Positions 8,454-17,893 are shown, numbered from the stretch's first letter. The stretch is 64,000 bases of DNA from Agaribacterium haliotis (GCF_002312815.1 NZ_NKQJ01000002.1:51013-115012); one strand, 5' to 3'. Notes: a model not told the origin generated them from the letters alone. Program-made: numbers and translations.

Positions 8454-10133
8454 GTGCAAGCGCACGACCTGATGAAGTTAATTGCTCTGCCCGAGCAGAG
8501 CCTTAAAAAACTGAGCTTTTGTGCAAGCTACAAAGCCCAGCGGGTTGCCGACTGGGCCAGTTTGCTGCGCCCGACTCAGGTCGAAAAAACAGGCGCCACG
8601 CTCTACGCCGCCCTGCCTGAAGTCAACCAGTTGCGCTGCACAGCTGCGGTGCGCTTTGAGATGCTCGAAGCGCTGCGCCCCTACGTGCAAAATACGATTT
8701 TTGGCCTCAGCAAAACCTTTGTCAATCAGCCTATGCCGCTCAGTGAAGCGGCGCAAAAAAGCGCGCTAATTGCCCAGAGCCTGCAAAAATACATGGCCGA
8801 TGGCTACTGCCTTGTTGTCCGCGACTTAGTTACTGCAAATAAAGTCAAAGCCAAACAAATCGAACTGCTGTGCTCCGCCTTGCACCGAGCCATCACCGGC
8901 TTTGGTTTAATTATGATGCGCGGCTTGCAAATCTATACCCCCGAGCCCGAAGGCCTGTGGTTAAACATGCACAGCCTGTTTCGCTGCGCCGATCTGTACG
9001 ATTTGCTCGACGAACGTGTCAACGACCCGATTCAACGCAAAGGCAAGCTCAGCAGCATACAAAACTGTTATCTGCGCTCAGTACTGCTATCGAGCTGTAA
9101 ACCGATGCAGCTGCCGCAAAAAGACATTCCCACCCTGTACGATTATTTTGGCGAGTGGGCGGCGATGGTCAGCTTCCGCCTCGACCTCAGTGACGACCCG
9201 GAATGCTTTTTTTATCTGAACCTCGATAAAGACCTCGGCCCGATTTATGAAAACCGAATTGGCGACGATGAAAAACAGCAGTTGTTGGTTGAGCTCAACT
9301 TGCGCAGCTTGACCAATCAAATAGCCAAACAAGAAAGTGACGAAGACAGCGCCGGCCAAAGTGCCGGTTTAAAAATAGGCACGGACTTTAGCCCAGCGTT
9401 GCTGCAGCACCTGCTTAGCTGTTGGAGTGGCGTGAGCCAAAGACGCCACGAGCGCCGCGGCGCAAAACTGACGGCCGAAGTCGGCGTTGGCCTTAACGAC
9501 TGCCACTACTTTTGCAACAACAATCAAGACTTCAACAGTTTTATCAGCGGCCAAAGTAGCGACGAAATCGACAGTAATATCGGCGGCTTTACCCCCGCGG
9601 ATAGTTTTTCAAACAGCGAGCCCAAAAGCGCTGAGCGCCCGATCTACCGCCTGGAAATTCAAAATATCAGCCAGGGTGGTTACTGCTTAGTCTGGAAAGG
9701 CAGCTCCGAGCTCAAAATTCAGGCCGGAGAAGTTATTGTTCTGCGAGAATTCGGCAAACCCAGCTGGCAGCTCGGCGTTATTCGCTGGATACGCCAGCGC
9801 CGCAGCAGCAGCCAATTTGGCTTACAGATATTGTCAGACAAAGCCGATGCTTACGGCATAGCCCAAACCTATGACATGGGCGGCTACTCAGACTATATGC
9901 GCGCCCTGCTGCTTCCGGCCGACAGTTTCAGCAAAACTGAAGCGAGCATGCTGACCGCCAGCGCCCCCTTTCGAGCTGGCGACAAAGTCAAACTGATCGA
10001 TGGCGAAAAAACCTACAGTGGCAAACTCGAGAAATGCCTGTTTGCCACAAACAGTGTGCAGCAATTTAGCCTGCGCATTACGGAAAGCAAAAAGATCGAC
10101 AAGCCCGCGAATGCGGGCTCAACCCGCTGGTAG
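8454..10133 (+). CDS. PilZ-domain protein, probable c-di-GMP receptor
   Basis: 559 aa. The C-terminal third carries a PilZ domain: the arginine motif RRHERRG near residue 328 and the N-x-S-x-x-G motif (EIQNISQGGY) near residue 402, followed by beta strands ending WQLGVIRWIRQ and FGLQIL. These are the two c-di-GMP contact motifs of the family, so binding is likely. The first ~320 residues are mostly helical with no motif I recognise, and presumably transmit the signal. There is no signal peptide or membrane segment. The start used is GTG with a weak GGA site; an in-frame ATG six codons later (8472) is an alternative. It lies 92 bp before the FimX-like gene on the same strand, so the two may act in one c-di-GMP and type IV pilus or surface-behaviour pathway (inference). 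Confidence 0.85.
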   Translation: MQAHDLMKLIALPEQSLKKLSFCASYKAQRVADWASLLRPTQVEKTGATLYAALPEVNQLRCTAAVRFEMLEALRPYVQNTIFGLSKTFVNQPMPLSEAAQKSALIAQSLQKYMADGYCLVVRDLVTANKVKAKQIELLCSALHRAITGFGLIMMRGLQIYTPEPEGLWLNMHSLFRCADLYDLLDERVNDPIQRKGKLSSIQNCYLRSVLLSSCKPMQLPQKDIPTLYDYFGEWAAMVSFRLDLSDDPECFFYLNLDKDLGPIYENRIGDDEKQQLLVELNLRSLTNQIAKQESDEDSAGQSAGLKIGTDFSPALLQHLLSCWSGVSQRRHERRGAKLTAEVGVGLNDCHYFCNNNQDFNSFISGQSSDEIDSNIGGFTPADSFSNSEPKSAERPIYRLEIQNISQGGYCLVWKGSSELKIQAGEVIVLREFGKPSWQLGVIRWIRQRRSSSQFGLQILSDKADAYGIAQTYDMGGYSDYMRALLLPADSFSKTEASMLTASAPFRAGDKVKLIDGEKTYSGKLEKCLFATNSVQQFSLRITESKKIDKPANAGSTRW

Positions 10134-10225
10134 ACTAGTCTCAAGAAATTGATCCTGCGACTACCAGTAATAATGCATTAAACTAGCGAGCCCAATTTGG
10201 CTCCAACAAGCGAATTAAAGCAAAC

Positions 10226-12316
10226 ATGCAACAGCCCACCATACGCCTGCTTCTGATCAACGACTCGGCGGCAGAAGCCGAGCGCCTCATTAGCATGCTG
10301 CAAAACGCCGGCCGCGCCGTGCGAGCAACTCATGTCGACAGCGCCGAAGCGCTGGCAAAACTACTCCAGGAAAAAGTCTGGGATATGATGATCGCTATTG
10401 ACAGCGCCGAGAGCTTGGCCCCGGTCGAAGCGATAAAAACCGTGCGCCGTCAGAACAAAGATATCCCGATGATCCTATTGAGTGACAGAGAAGGCTCGCA
10501 GCCGGCCGTAGAAGGCTTAAAAATAGGCGCGCGCGATGTCGTACAGCTCGACGAAGATCAACACCTTCTGCTGGTGATTGATCGCGAGTTAAGCAATCGC
10601 AACGACAGGGAAAAGCGCCGCATGGCCGAGCGCCGTTTTAACAACATCGCCGCGCGCAACCAGCAGCTGCTCGACAACAGCCGCGACGCCATCGCCTTTG
10701 TTCAAGACGGCATGTTTCTCTACGCCAACGAGAGTTTTGCCGAGCTGCTCGCCTATAGCGACAGAGACGATATCGAGTGCATGCCGGTCATCGATACCGT
10801 CGACAGCAAACACCACGACTTGTTAAAGGACTTCCTGAAAAACTTTGTTCTCAAAGCTGACGACGACGCCGTACAAGAACTGGAACTGACGCTGATCCAG
10901 GAAGACGGCAGCAACAAAGACGTCAACTTCACCGTGCGCAAAGATGTTTTTGATGAAGAAAGCTGTATACAACTGCTCTATCACCCCCCTAGAGGCGAAG
11001 ACAGCGAAGAGCTGCAAGCACAAATTGAAGAGATCAAAAACAAAGACACCTTAACCGGCCTGTACAACAAAAATTACATGGGCCAGGTGCTTAATAGCTG
11101 CATACAAAAAGCTGCTGACAAACAGTTTAACAGCGCAGTGCTGCACATAGGCATTGACCAGTTCCAGCAAACCGTATCCGACAAGCTCGGTATCGGCTCG
11201 GTTGACAAAGCACTTGCAGCAATCGCCAAATACACCCAGAGCCAGGTGAAAAAAACCGACGTTCTGTGCCGCTACGGCGACAACAGCTTTTTACTGATCA
11301 CACCCAAAATGAACGCCCAGCGCGCAGTCGAGCGCGCCAACGAAATTGGTCTTGCGCTGCGCGATCACGTTGTTAATGTCGACGGTAAAACCCTGCACTT
11401 TAACTACCATGTCGGTGTCGCGGTGATCAACGAGACCAGCGCCAATATCGACACCCCCATACAGCAGAGCCTACAAGCGCTCGACCAGGCGCGCACAAGC
11501 AACAACGGCGACACTGTTGCCGTACTCTATGAAAGCCCGGTCTCATCCGTCGAGGCCGACGGCAGTGTCAGCCTCGACGTACAAGCCGCGTTAAGCAAGG
11601 GGCAATTCCGCCTGTTATTCCAACCTATCCTAAGCCTGCGCGGCGCCGAAAAAGAACACTACGAAGTGCTGCTGCGCATGGTCAACGACCAGGAAGAAGA
11701 GATTTCACCCAACGAATTTTTGAGCCAGGCCGCCAATATTGGCGCACTGACGAAGCTCGATCGCTGGGTCATTCTGGAGGCGACTAAAACCCTCGCCGAG
11801 CACCGCAAAAACGGCTCTGAAACCATGCTTATCCTGCACCTAAGCAAACAGAGCATGCTCGACGAAAGCCTTGTGCCGTGGCTAAACGTGGTCTTTAAAA
11901 CTGCCAAGTTGCCGGCCAGCTCTATTATCTTCCAGCTCAATGAAGTCGATATCAGCGATCACCTTAACGACGCGATTAATTTCTCCAAAGCCCTGGAGGC
12001 CATCGGCTGCACCGTTGCAATCAATCACTTTGGCTGTGCCCTCAACCCATTTAAAGCGCTCGAGCAAATATCGGCCAGCTACATCAAGATAGACGGCTCT
12101 TTCACGCAAGACCTGCAGGACAACGAAGAGGGTGTTAGCGCACTCAACAACCTTGTCAGCGAACTGCACCAAAAAGACAAGATCACCATCGTACCGCTAG
12201 TCGAAAGCGCCAGCTTGCTGAGCAAGTTGTGGCAAAGCGGTGTGCACTATATTCAGGGCTATTATTTGCAGGCGCCTGCTGCAAAAATGGACTATGACTT
12301 TGACATGGAAAGCTAA
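10226..12316 (+). CDS. fimX: FimX-like REC-PAS-degenerate GGDEF-degenerate EAL protein
   Basis: 696 aa, almost the length of Pseudomonas aeruginosa FimX (691 aa), with the same order: receiver-like domain (1-125, TIRLLLINDSAAEAERL), PAS (~145-260, DNSRDAIAFVQDGMFLYANESFAELL), GGDEF (~275-440) and EAL (~450-690). The GGDEF signature is replaced by YGDNS (350-354) and EAL by EVL (480-482), so neither cyclase nor phosphodiesterase activity is expected. FimX is known to bind c-di-GMP through its inactive EAL domain and to control type IV pilus assembly at the cell pole. The receiver also lacks the expected acidic pocket. The gene follows the PilZ gene by 92 bp and precedes ackA. The assignment rests on domain order, length and N-terminal similarity. 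Confidence 0.88.
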   Translation: MQQPTIRLLLINDSAAEAERLISMLQNAGRAVRATHVDSAEALAKLLQEKVWDMMIAIDSAESLAPVEAIKTVRRQNKDIPMILLSDREGSQPAVEGLKIGARDVVQLDEDQHLLLVIDRELSNRNDREKRRMAERRFNNIAARNQQLLDNSRDAIAFVQDGMFLYANESFAELLAYSDRDDIECMPVIDTVDSKHHDLLKDFLKNFVLKADDDAVQELELTLIQEDGSNKDVNFTVRKDVFDEESCIQLLYHPPRGEDSEELQAQIEEIKNKDTLTGLYNKNYMGQVLNSCIQKAADKQFNSAVLHIGIDQFQQTVSDKLGIGSVDKALAAIAKYTQSQVKKTDVLCRYGDNSFLLITPKMNAQRAVERANEIGLALRDHVVNVDGKTLHFNYHVGVAVINETSANIDTPIQQSLQALDQARTSNNGDTVAVLYESPVSSVEADGSVSLDVQAALSKGQFRLLFQPILSLRGAEKEHYEVLLRMVNDQEEEISPNEFLSQAANIGALTKLDRWVILEATKTLAEHRKNGSETMLILHLSKQSMLDESLVPWLNVVFKTAKLPASSIIFQLNEVDISDHLNDAINFSKALEAIGCTVAINHFGCALNPFKALEQISASYIKIDGSFTQDLQDNEEGVSALNNLVSELHQKDKITIVPLVESASLLSKLWQSGVHYIQGYYLQAPAAKMDYDFDMES

Positions 12317-12377
12317 TTTGTCGCCATACGACAACACAAATGTGACAAACTAAACGAAAATGCGTCCTATCTGCGAG

Positions 12378-12401
12378 TGCGCTTGACATTAGTCAAGCGC
12401 A
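12378..12401. promoter_or_regulatory. Inverted repeat between fimX-like gene and ackA
   Basis: Perfect 10-bp arms TGCGCTTGAC/GTCAAGCGCA around ATTA, 61 bp after the fimX-like stop and 65 bp before the ackA start. There is no T-run, so an operator, or a hairpin protecting the mRNA end, is as likely as a terminator. The left arm contains a TTGACA that could serve as a -35 box, but I see no good -10 at 16-18 bp. Confidence 0.4.
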
Positions 12402-12465
12402 ACGCGGCGCAAAACTCTACACTAGCGTTTTCCTCCCGCCACCCTAGAGATGAAGGTAGAGAGCC

Positions 12466-13662
12466 TTGGCAGAATCAATTGTGCTCGTTTTGAATTCGGG
12501 CAGTTCCTCACTGAAATTTTCCCTTTTTTGCCTCAACAGCCAGCAAGCTTTGCTTAGCGGCCTCGCCGATCGTCTCGGCCAGGACGACCCAGAAGCAACA
12601 CTCAGCTGGAAAGCCGACGGCCAAAAACAATCGCTGACCATCGCCGGAGCCGACCAGGCCGATGCCCTGAAAGCCCTGCTCAACTTGCTCAAAGAGCGCG
12701 GCATGGCCGATAAAATCAAAGCCTGCGGTCACCGCGTTGTACACGGCGGCGAATACTTCTACGAAAGCGTGCTGGTCGACGATCTCGCGCTCGACAAAAT
12801 CAAGCGCTGTATAGAACTGGCACCACTGCACAACCCGGCCAATGCACTGGGCATTGAAGAAATGCAAAGGCTCTTCCCCGGCCTGCCTCAGGTTGCCGTA
12901 TTTGATACGGCCTTTCACCAGAGCATGCCCAAAGAGGCCTACCTCTACGCCCTGCCCTATGAGCTCTACCGCGACCACGGTGTACGCCGCTACGGCGCCC
13001 ACGGCACCAGCCACAAATATGTTGCGCAACAGGCCGTGAAGCAGCTCGCTTTAGACCCGGACAATCACGCCCTGGTCACGGCCCACCTCGGTAACGGCTG
13101 CTCGGCCACCGCCGTACTCAACGGTCACAGTGTTGATACAACGATGGGCATGACCCCGCTCGAGGGCCTGGTTATGGGTACTCGCAGCGGCGACATAGAC
13201 CCAAGCCTGCACCAGTTTTTAAGTGAAAAGCTCAACATTGGCATCGCCGATGTCACCGCCATGCTCAACAAAAAAAGCGGCCTGCTCGGTGTCTCCGAGC
13301 TCAGCAACGACATGCGCACTCTCTGTGACGCCGCCGAACAGGGCAACGAACAAGCCGACCTGGCCGTGCACCTATTCTGCTACCGCCTGGCAAAAAGCAT
13401 CTGTGCTCTGGCCATGCCGCTCGGCCGTCTCGACGCACTCGTCTTTACCGGCGGCATCGGCGAAAATGCCCTGCGCGTGCGCGAACTGACTTTAGCTCAC
13501 TTGAAGTTACTGGGTTTTGAGCTCGACCCCGCCCTCAATGCGACACACGGCCGCGACAACAATGGCCTGATCAGCACTGCCACTAGCAGCAAAGCGGTGG
13601 TCATAGCCACCAACGAAGAGTGGGCCATTGCCCAAGACACCGCGCGTTTGATCGGGGGATAA
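12466..13662 (+). CDS. ackA: Acetate kinase
   Basis: 398 aa, typical length. AckA interconverts acetyl phosphate plus ADP and acetate plus ATP. Motifs in order: VLNSGSSSLKFSLF at the N terminus, HRVVHGGEYF, FDTAFHQSMP, YGAHGTSHKYV, HLGNGCS, GMTPLEGLVMGTRSGDIDP and FTGGIGENA, all family signatures. The start is TTG: it begins the protein exactly at the conserved N-terminal strand and has AGG/GAGAG upstream, while the nearest ATG (12450) is out of frame. pta starts 5 bp after the stop, forming the usual ackA-pta operon, which makes or uses acetyl phosphate during overflow metabolism and fermentation. A 10-bp inverted repeat lies upstream. Confidence 0.97.
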   Translation: MAESIVLVLNSGSSSLKFSLFCLNSQQALLSGLADRLGQDDPEATLSWKADGQKQSLTIAGADQADALKALLNLLKERGMADKIKACGHRVVHGGEYFYESVLVDDLALDKIKRCIELAPLHNPANALGIEEMQRLFPGLPQVAVFDTAFHQSMPKEAYLYALPYELYRDHGVRRYGAHGTSHKYVAQQAVKQLALDPDNHALVTAHLGNGCSATAVLNGHSVDTTMGMTPLEGLVMGTRSGDIDPSLHQFLSEKLNIGIADVTAMLNKKSGLLGVSELSNDMRTLCDAAEQGNEQADLAVHLFCYRLAKSICALAMPLGRLDALVFTGGIGENALRVRELTLAHLKLLGFELDPALNATHGRDNNGLISTATSSKAVVIATNEEWAIAQDTARLIGG

Positions 13663-13667
13663 AGACA

Positions 13668-15803
13668 GTGATCAAGAGTTTTTTTTTGGCGCCGGCGGGC
13701 TCAAACGTAGGTCTGACCTCGGCCACCTTAGGCCTGGTTCGCGCACTTGATCAAGTCGGCCTTAAGGTCGGCTTTTGCAAACCCATCGCCCAGCACGCCG
13801 ACAACCCCGAAGTGCTCGACCCGTCGCTGCTGTTTTTAAACGAAACCCAACAGCTCGATATCCCCGACCCCATCTTGTTAAGCGAAGCCCAGCAGCGCAT
13901 GGCGCACAACGAGATGGAAGAGCTGATGGAAGACGTCGTGCAGCTGTGCCAACAAACCGCCAAGGACGTTGATGTGCTGGTGGTTGAAGGCCTCGTGCCG
14001 CAGGACAACGCGCCATTTATTGCCCGTATCAACTCAACCCTGGCACGCACTCTCGACAGCCATGTCATCCTTGTTGCCGCGCAGAACCACCAGAGCTTTG
14101 CCGATTTAAATCGCCATATCGATATGACCGCCAACTACTACGGCGGCACAGGCGAGAGCAAAGTGCTCGGCTGCATGCTGAATAAAGTCGGTGCGCCGGA
14201 AGAGTTTGCCTCACCGCTGCAGGCGGTTGACGATATTCCGGTCACCGATGAAATCAAACCCATCGCCAAGAACCTGCTGATTTTCGACAAGCCCAATTTC
14301 CGCTGCCTCGGCGAAATCCCGTGGTACCCGTCGGCAATGGCGCCGCGGGTCAGCGACATCGCCAGCCACTTACAGGCCAAGAGCCTCAACCCCAAAGCCC
14401 GTATGGAGCGCCGGGTTAAGTCGGTCTCCATACTCGCGCGCACCATCGGCAACAGCTTAAACTCACTCAAAGCCAATACCCTGGTGATTATTCCAGGTGA
14501 CCGCCACGATTTGCTGCTCGCCGCTTGCATGGCCGTGGTCAACGGCGTGCCACTGGCCGGCCTGTTGCTCACTGGCGATTTAAAACCCTCCGATGAAATT
14601 CTCGCCCTGTGTCACTCGGCATTTGAAGCGAGGCTGCCGGTGATACTGACGCATTACAACACCATTACCACCACACGCAAGCTCGATCAAATGAGCATCA
14701 ACGTGCCGCGCGACGATATTCCGCGCATCAACCGGGTGATGGACTTTATGGCCGAGCGCATCGACTCAAGCTGGCTTGCCGAGCGCGTGCGAGCCAATAG
14801 CCACGTGCGCTTGAGCCCGGCGGCCTTCCGCTACTCGCTGGTCGAAAAAGCCCGCGCCGAAGGCTGTCGTATCGTCCTGCCCGAAGGCGACGAGCCGCGC
14901 ACTATTCGCGCCGCAGCGATCTGCCACCGCAAGCGTATCGCCAAGTGTGTGCTGCTCGGCGACCCCGAGCAAATCCGCCACGTCGCCGATATGCACTCTA
15001 TTGAGCTGCCGGACGATATCGAGCTTAAAAACCCGAAAGAAATCGCCGAGCACTACGTCGACGCCCTGGTTGAACTGCGCAAGCACAAAGGCCTGACTCC
15101 GACCATGGCGCACTCGATACTCGAAGACCCGATTATGGTCGGCACCATGATGGCGCAAATCGGCGAAGCCGACGGCCTGGTTGCCGGTGCGGTCAACACC
15201 ACCGCCGCAACCATTCGCCCGGCCTTGCAGCTGATTAAAACCAGCCCGGATGCAAAGATTGTTTCGTCGATCTTCTTTATGTGCCTGCCAGATCAAGTGG
15301 TTGTCTACGGCGACTGTGCCGTCAACCCCGACCCGAGCGCCGAAGAGCTGGCCGACATTGCTATTCAAAGTGGCGACAGCGCGGCGGCCTTTGGCATAGA
15401 GCCCAAGATCGCAATGATCAGCTACAGCACCGGCGGCAGCGGCAGCGGCAGCGACGTCGAAAAAGTGCGCGAAGCTACAAAAATTGCCAAAGCCAAACGC
15501 CCCGACCTACTTATTGACGGCCCCCTGCAATACGATGCGGCATCCGTTGCCAGTGTTGCCAAAAGCAAGGCCCCGGACAGCCTTGTTGCCGGCCAGGCAA
15601 CCGTCTTTATTTTCCCCGACCTCAATACCGGCAATACCACTTATAAAGCCGTGCAACGCTCCGCGCATGTCGGCTCTATTGGCCCGATGCTGCAGGGGCT
15701 AAACAAGCCGGTCAACGACCTGAGCCGGGGCGCACTAGTTGATGACATTGTCTACACCATCGCCCTGACCGCTGTACAAGCCGGGCAGCGCAAGAAAAAC
15801 TAA
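13668..15803 (+). CDS. pta: Phosphate acetyltransferase (long form)
   Basis: 712 aa, close to E. coli Pta (714). It converts acetyl-CoA and phosphate to acetyl phosphate. It has an N-terminal P-loop-like/BioD-like domain (LAPAGSNVGLTSATLGLVRAL), a central DRTGG-type regulatory domain (~220-340), and the C-terminal catalytic PTA domain (AEGCRIVLPEGDEPRTIRAA; ADGLVAGAVNTTAATIRPALQ; ISYSTGGSGSGSDVEKVREA; VFIFPDLNTGNTTYKAVQ). The start is taken as the GTG at 13668, which has a GGGGAT site and gives the conserved MIKSFFLAPAGSNVG. A longer frame from 13620 would overlap ackA and is not needed. It forms an operon with ackA and is followed by a strong hairpin. Confidence 0.97.
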   Translation: MIKSFFLAPAGSNVGLTSATLGLVRALDQVGLKVGFCKPIAQHADNPEVLDPSLLFLNETQQLDIPDPILLSEAQQRMAHNEMEELMEDVVQLCQQTAKDVDVLVVEGLVPQDNAPFIARINSTLARTLDSHVILVAAQNHQSFADLNRHIDMTANYYGGTGESKVLGCMLNKVGAPEEFASPLQAVDDIPVTDEIKPIAKNLLIFDKPNFRCLGEIPWYPSAMAPRVSDIASHLQAKSLNPKARMERRVKSVSILARTIGNSLNSLKANTLVIIPGDRHDLLLAACMAVVNGVPLAGLLLTGDLKPSDEILALCHSAFEARLPVILTHYNTITTTRKLDQMSINVPRDDIPRINRVMDFMAERIDSSWLAERVRANSHVRLSPAAFRYSLVEKARAEGCRIVLPEGDEPRTIRAAAICHRKRIAKCVLLGDPEQIRHVADMHSIELPDDIELKNPKEIAEHYVDALVELRKHKGLTPTMAHSILEDPIMVGTMMAQIGEADGLVAGAVNTTAATIRPALQLIKTSPDAKIVSSIFFMCLPDQVVVYGDCAVNPDPSAEELADIAIQSGDSAAAFGIEPKIAMISYSTGGSGSGSDVEKVREATKIAKAKRPDLLIDGPLQYDAASVASVAKSKAPDSLVAGQATVFIFPDLNTGNTTYKAVQRSAHVGSIGPMLQGLNKPVNDLSRGALVDDIVYTIALTAVQAGQRKKN

Positions 15804-15813
15804 GCGCCGCCGG

Positions 15814-15854
15814 GCCCAATAAACTCAGAGCGTGTTGAGCTGAGTTTATTGGGC
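15814..15854 (+). terminator. Hairpin after pta
   Basis: A perfect 15-bp stem (GCCCAATAAACTCAG and its complement) with an 11-base loop begins 11 bp after the pta stop. It is followed by TGGGTTTATTAAG, which is only moderately T-rich. It most likely ends the ackA-pta transcript. Confidence 0.7.
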
Positions 15855-15945
15855 TGGGTTTATTAAGCTTGATTTATTTGCTTGCGATTATTACACCCGG
15901 CTGATTGTTGAGCCTGCTTTAAACTACTTTTTAAAGCCTCTCACG

Positions 15946-16161
15946 TTACTCGTGCACAAGCTCTAGTAGCGCCCAAACTCCCAGCCTATCGACAACAACA
16001 CTGTAGTCACCTCGCTCATTGAGCACCAGATTCAAAGTCTGTGAATGACCACCCGGCGCATGTAAGTGCACCTGGCTAAGCGGCTTGGCAAAATATGTCG
16101 CAGGAATACTTATCTCAAGACTATTTAGCTCCTTTACACATATAAGACAAAATCGCGCCAT
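15946..16161 (-). CDS. Small hypothetical protein
   Basis: 71 aa, not recognised. It begins MARFCLICVKELNSLEISIPATYF with two Cys in the first eight residues, then shows alternating hydrophobic positions compatible with a small beta-rich protein (QVHLHAPGGHSQTLNLVLNE, YSVVVDRLGVWALLEL). AAGG lies 5 bp before the ATG, supporting a real start. There is no signal peptide. It stands alone between pta and the solute-binding protein, with 361 bp of apparently non-coding DNA upstream (16162-16522). It could still be a chance frame. Confidence 0.45.
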   Translation of the reverse strand: MARFCLICVKELNSLEISIPATYFAKPLSQVHLHAPGGHSQTLNLVLNERGDYSVVVDRLGVWALLELVHE

Positions 16162-16229
16162 CTGGCCTTAGCTTTACTCAAACTTTTGACGCACTCAGCC
16201 AGCAAATGCCAAACGTTTCACTTAAGGCG

Positions 16230-16241
16230 TATGTATACATA
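16230..16241. promoter_or_regulatory. 12-bp palindrome TATGTATACATA in a 361-bp gene-free stretch
   Basis: A perfect palindrome about 70 bp upstream of the small minus-strand ORF and 280 bp upstream of the solute-binding protein gene. It could be a dimeric repressor site. Nothing else was recognised in 16162-16522 apart from AT-rich promoter-like sequence. Confidence 0.3.
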
Positions 16242-16522
16242 GTTATAATTCCATCTGATTATGACGCGCTGATATTTAGCAATTATGGCTTAGAAGTAGC
16301 TTGCCTAAGCCAAGTGAATTAGCCGTTGCTTACGTTTTATAGTTTCACCAATGCATACTTTCATATACTGTTGTTGATACTGGGCTGTAGAACCTTTAGC
16401 CGCCAATAAGGTGTCAGCATGAATTAGTACTCACAGCCAATATTTCACTTGGGTGACTGGATTAAATCAGGCATTAAACCAGCCACAAACTGAGCCCCGG
16501 CCGACTTGGTAGACCGCGAAGA

Positions 16523-17515
16523 ATGAAGATTGCTTCGAAAATTTTGATTTACATTGCCTGTGCACTAAGCTCCGCTCTAACTCATGCCGAAGCTTATAAA
16601 GTGAAAATAGGCATTGAGAGTGATTACTTAAATTACCTGGCGTTTTACGTCAACGGTAACCCGCTCGAGCAAATAGTCCTCGGTCGCACTAAGCTGCTCG
16701 ACCGGAGCATGGCTGAAATTCTTATTCAAGCCCGCGCCCTGGCAGAAGCCGGCTTTGACTTTGACGTCGAGTTTGTCCCGCTTCCGAATGTACTCAGAGC
16801 CAATGTTCTGGCCGAACAACAGCGCATTGACTTACTCGGCTCGAGCTACTGGAGTGACGACCCCGATATCGGCAATGCGTTTTTAAAGAGTGTGCCACAT
16901 ATACGCCGGGGGGAAGCGCTGGTTGGCTTTTTTACGGCAGAAAATAATCAGCAGGCCATGGCCGCAAAAAACCTGCACGACCTTCAGCAACTGCGCTTTA
17001 TCAGCGTCGAAAACTGGGAGGTCGACAAGCGCAACATTAAAAATATCAGCGGTAAAAATGTGCACTACGCCAAGCATTTTCGCTACCTGATGCGCATGAT
17101 TAATATCGACAGAGCCGACGTTACCCTGCTTGAGTTTGACAACAAAGCCGGGCTCAGCCGCTTTTTCTGGGACAAAAGTAAAGACGACGAAGCGCTGTGG
17201 CTGCACCCGATACCGAATGTCGTCACCTACTTAGACGCCGAGCGCGTATTTGTTGTTGCCGCAAGCAGCCCCAAAGCCCAAGAGTTAATCGCGGCCCTAA
17301 ATAGAGGCATACAGCGTATGCGTGCCAGTGGCGAGCTCAAGCACATTCTCACTCAGGCGGGTTATTACCCCAGGCAGGTCGAAAACTGGCAGGTCATCGA
17401 CATCCCCAAAGCCGGCGCGTCATCCATCGACGTTATGCCGAGCTCCAATACATCTTACTCAAGCTCGAACCCGGGCGACGCCCACAGACACAGCGTTGAG
17501 TTTGCCCTTCCATAA
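16523..17515 (+). CDS. Periplasmic amino-acid-type solute-binding (SBP_bac_3-like) protein
   Basis: 330 aa. A Sec signal peptide is clear (MKIASKILIYIACALSSALTHAEA, cleavage after about Ala24). The mature part follows the two-lobe SBP_bac_3 pattern: an N-terminal strand YKVKIGIES, an IDLLGSSYWSDD segment corresponding to the DxxxG region, LHDLQQLRFISVENW at the lobe crossing, and the C-terminal helix GIQRMRASGELKHILTQAGYY typical of the family. The last ~25 residues are Ser/Asn-rich and may be unstructured. No permease or ATPase gene lies nearby, so it may serve a distant transporter or signalling partner. A MITE-like element begins 9 bp after its stop codon. Confidence 0.75.
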   Translation: MKIASKILIYIACALSSALTHAEAYKVKIGIESDYLNYLAFYVNGNPLEQIVLGRTKLLDRSMAEILIQARALAEAGFDFDVEFVPLPNVLRANVLAEQQRIDLLGSSYWSDDPDIGNAFLKSVPHIRRGEALVGFFTAENNQQAMAAKNLHDLQQLRFISVENWEVDKRNIKNISGKNVHYAKHFRYLMRMINIDRADVTLLEFDNKAGLSRFFWDKSKDDEALWLHPIPNVVTYLDAERVFVVAASSPKAQELIAALNRGIQRMRASGELKHILTQAGYYPRQVENWQVIDIPKAGASSIDVMPSSNTSYSSSNPGDAHRHSVEFALP

Positions 17516-17523
17516 GTCGCAGT

Positions 17524-17790
17524 TAGGGCCTGTTAACACTAATTAAATGCACTCTGTTGCGCCCCTCATTCTGCTATCAAGGCGTTTGGAGCGTAGTTTG
17601 GTTGCTCCAAATAAGCGACAAACAACACAGAGAGCGGGATGAGGGGCACAACCCGAAGGGCTGGGCCTGAATATCCGCCCCGATGCGTTACTTATCGCTT
17701 ATTTAGCTCGCTAAACTGCGCTCAAAGTGCCTTTCAGGTCGAATACTCAGGCTCCAGCAGAGCGTATTTAATTAGTGTTAACAGGCCCTA
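17524..17790. mobile_element. MITE-like fold-back element, copy 1
   Basis: The core, 17525-17789 (265 bp), is bounded by perfect terminal inverted repeats of at least 24 bp that begin AGGGCCTGTTAACACTAA. TA flanks GGGCC...GGCCC on both sides, consistent with a TA target duplication as made by IS630/Tc1-mariner-type transposases. The left and right halves are imperfect inverted repeats of each other, and each half also folds (GCCCCTCAT...ATGAGGGGC; GGCCTGAATA...TATTC-GG type), so the whole can form a long cruciform or hairpin RNA. It encodes no transposase. An inverted copy with about seven mismatches (counted by eye) lies at 31795-32061. It starts 8-9 bp after the stop of the solute-binding protein gene. 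Confidence 0.85.
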
Positions 17791-17893
17791 GTACTGAGAA
17801 GCGCCGCGCAAAGCAGCACAAATTGATACTGGGAAGCGATCTAAGCAAGTGGTATCTTAAGACAACCTAAAGTGATGGGCCGATTACGATTTC

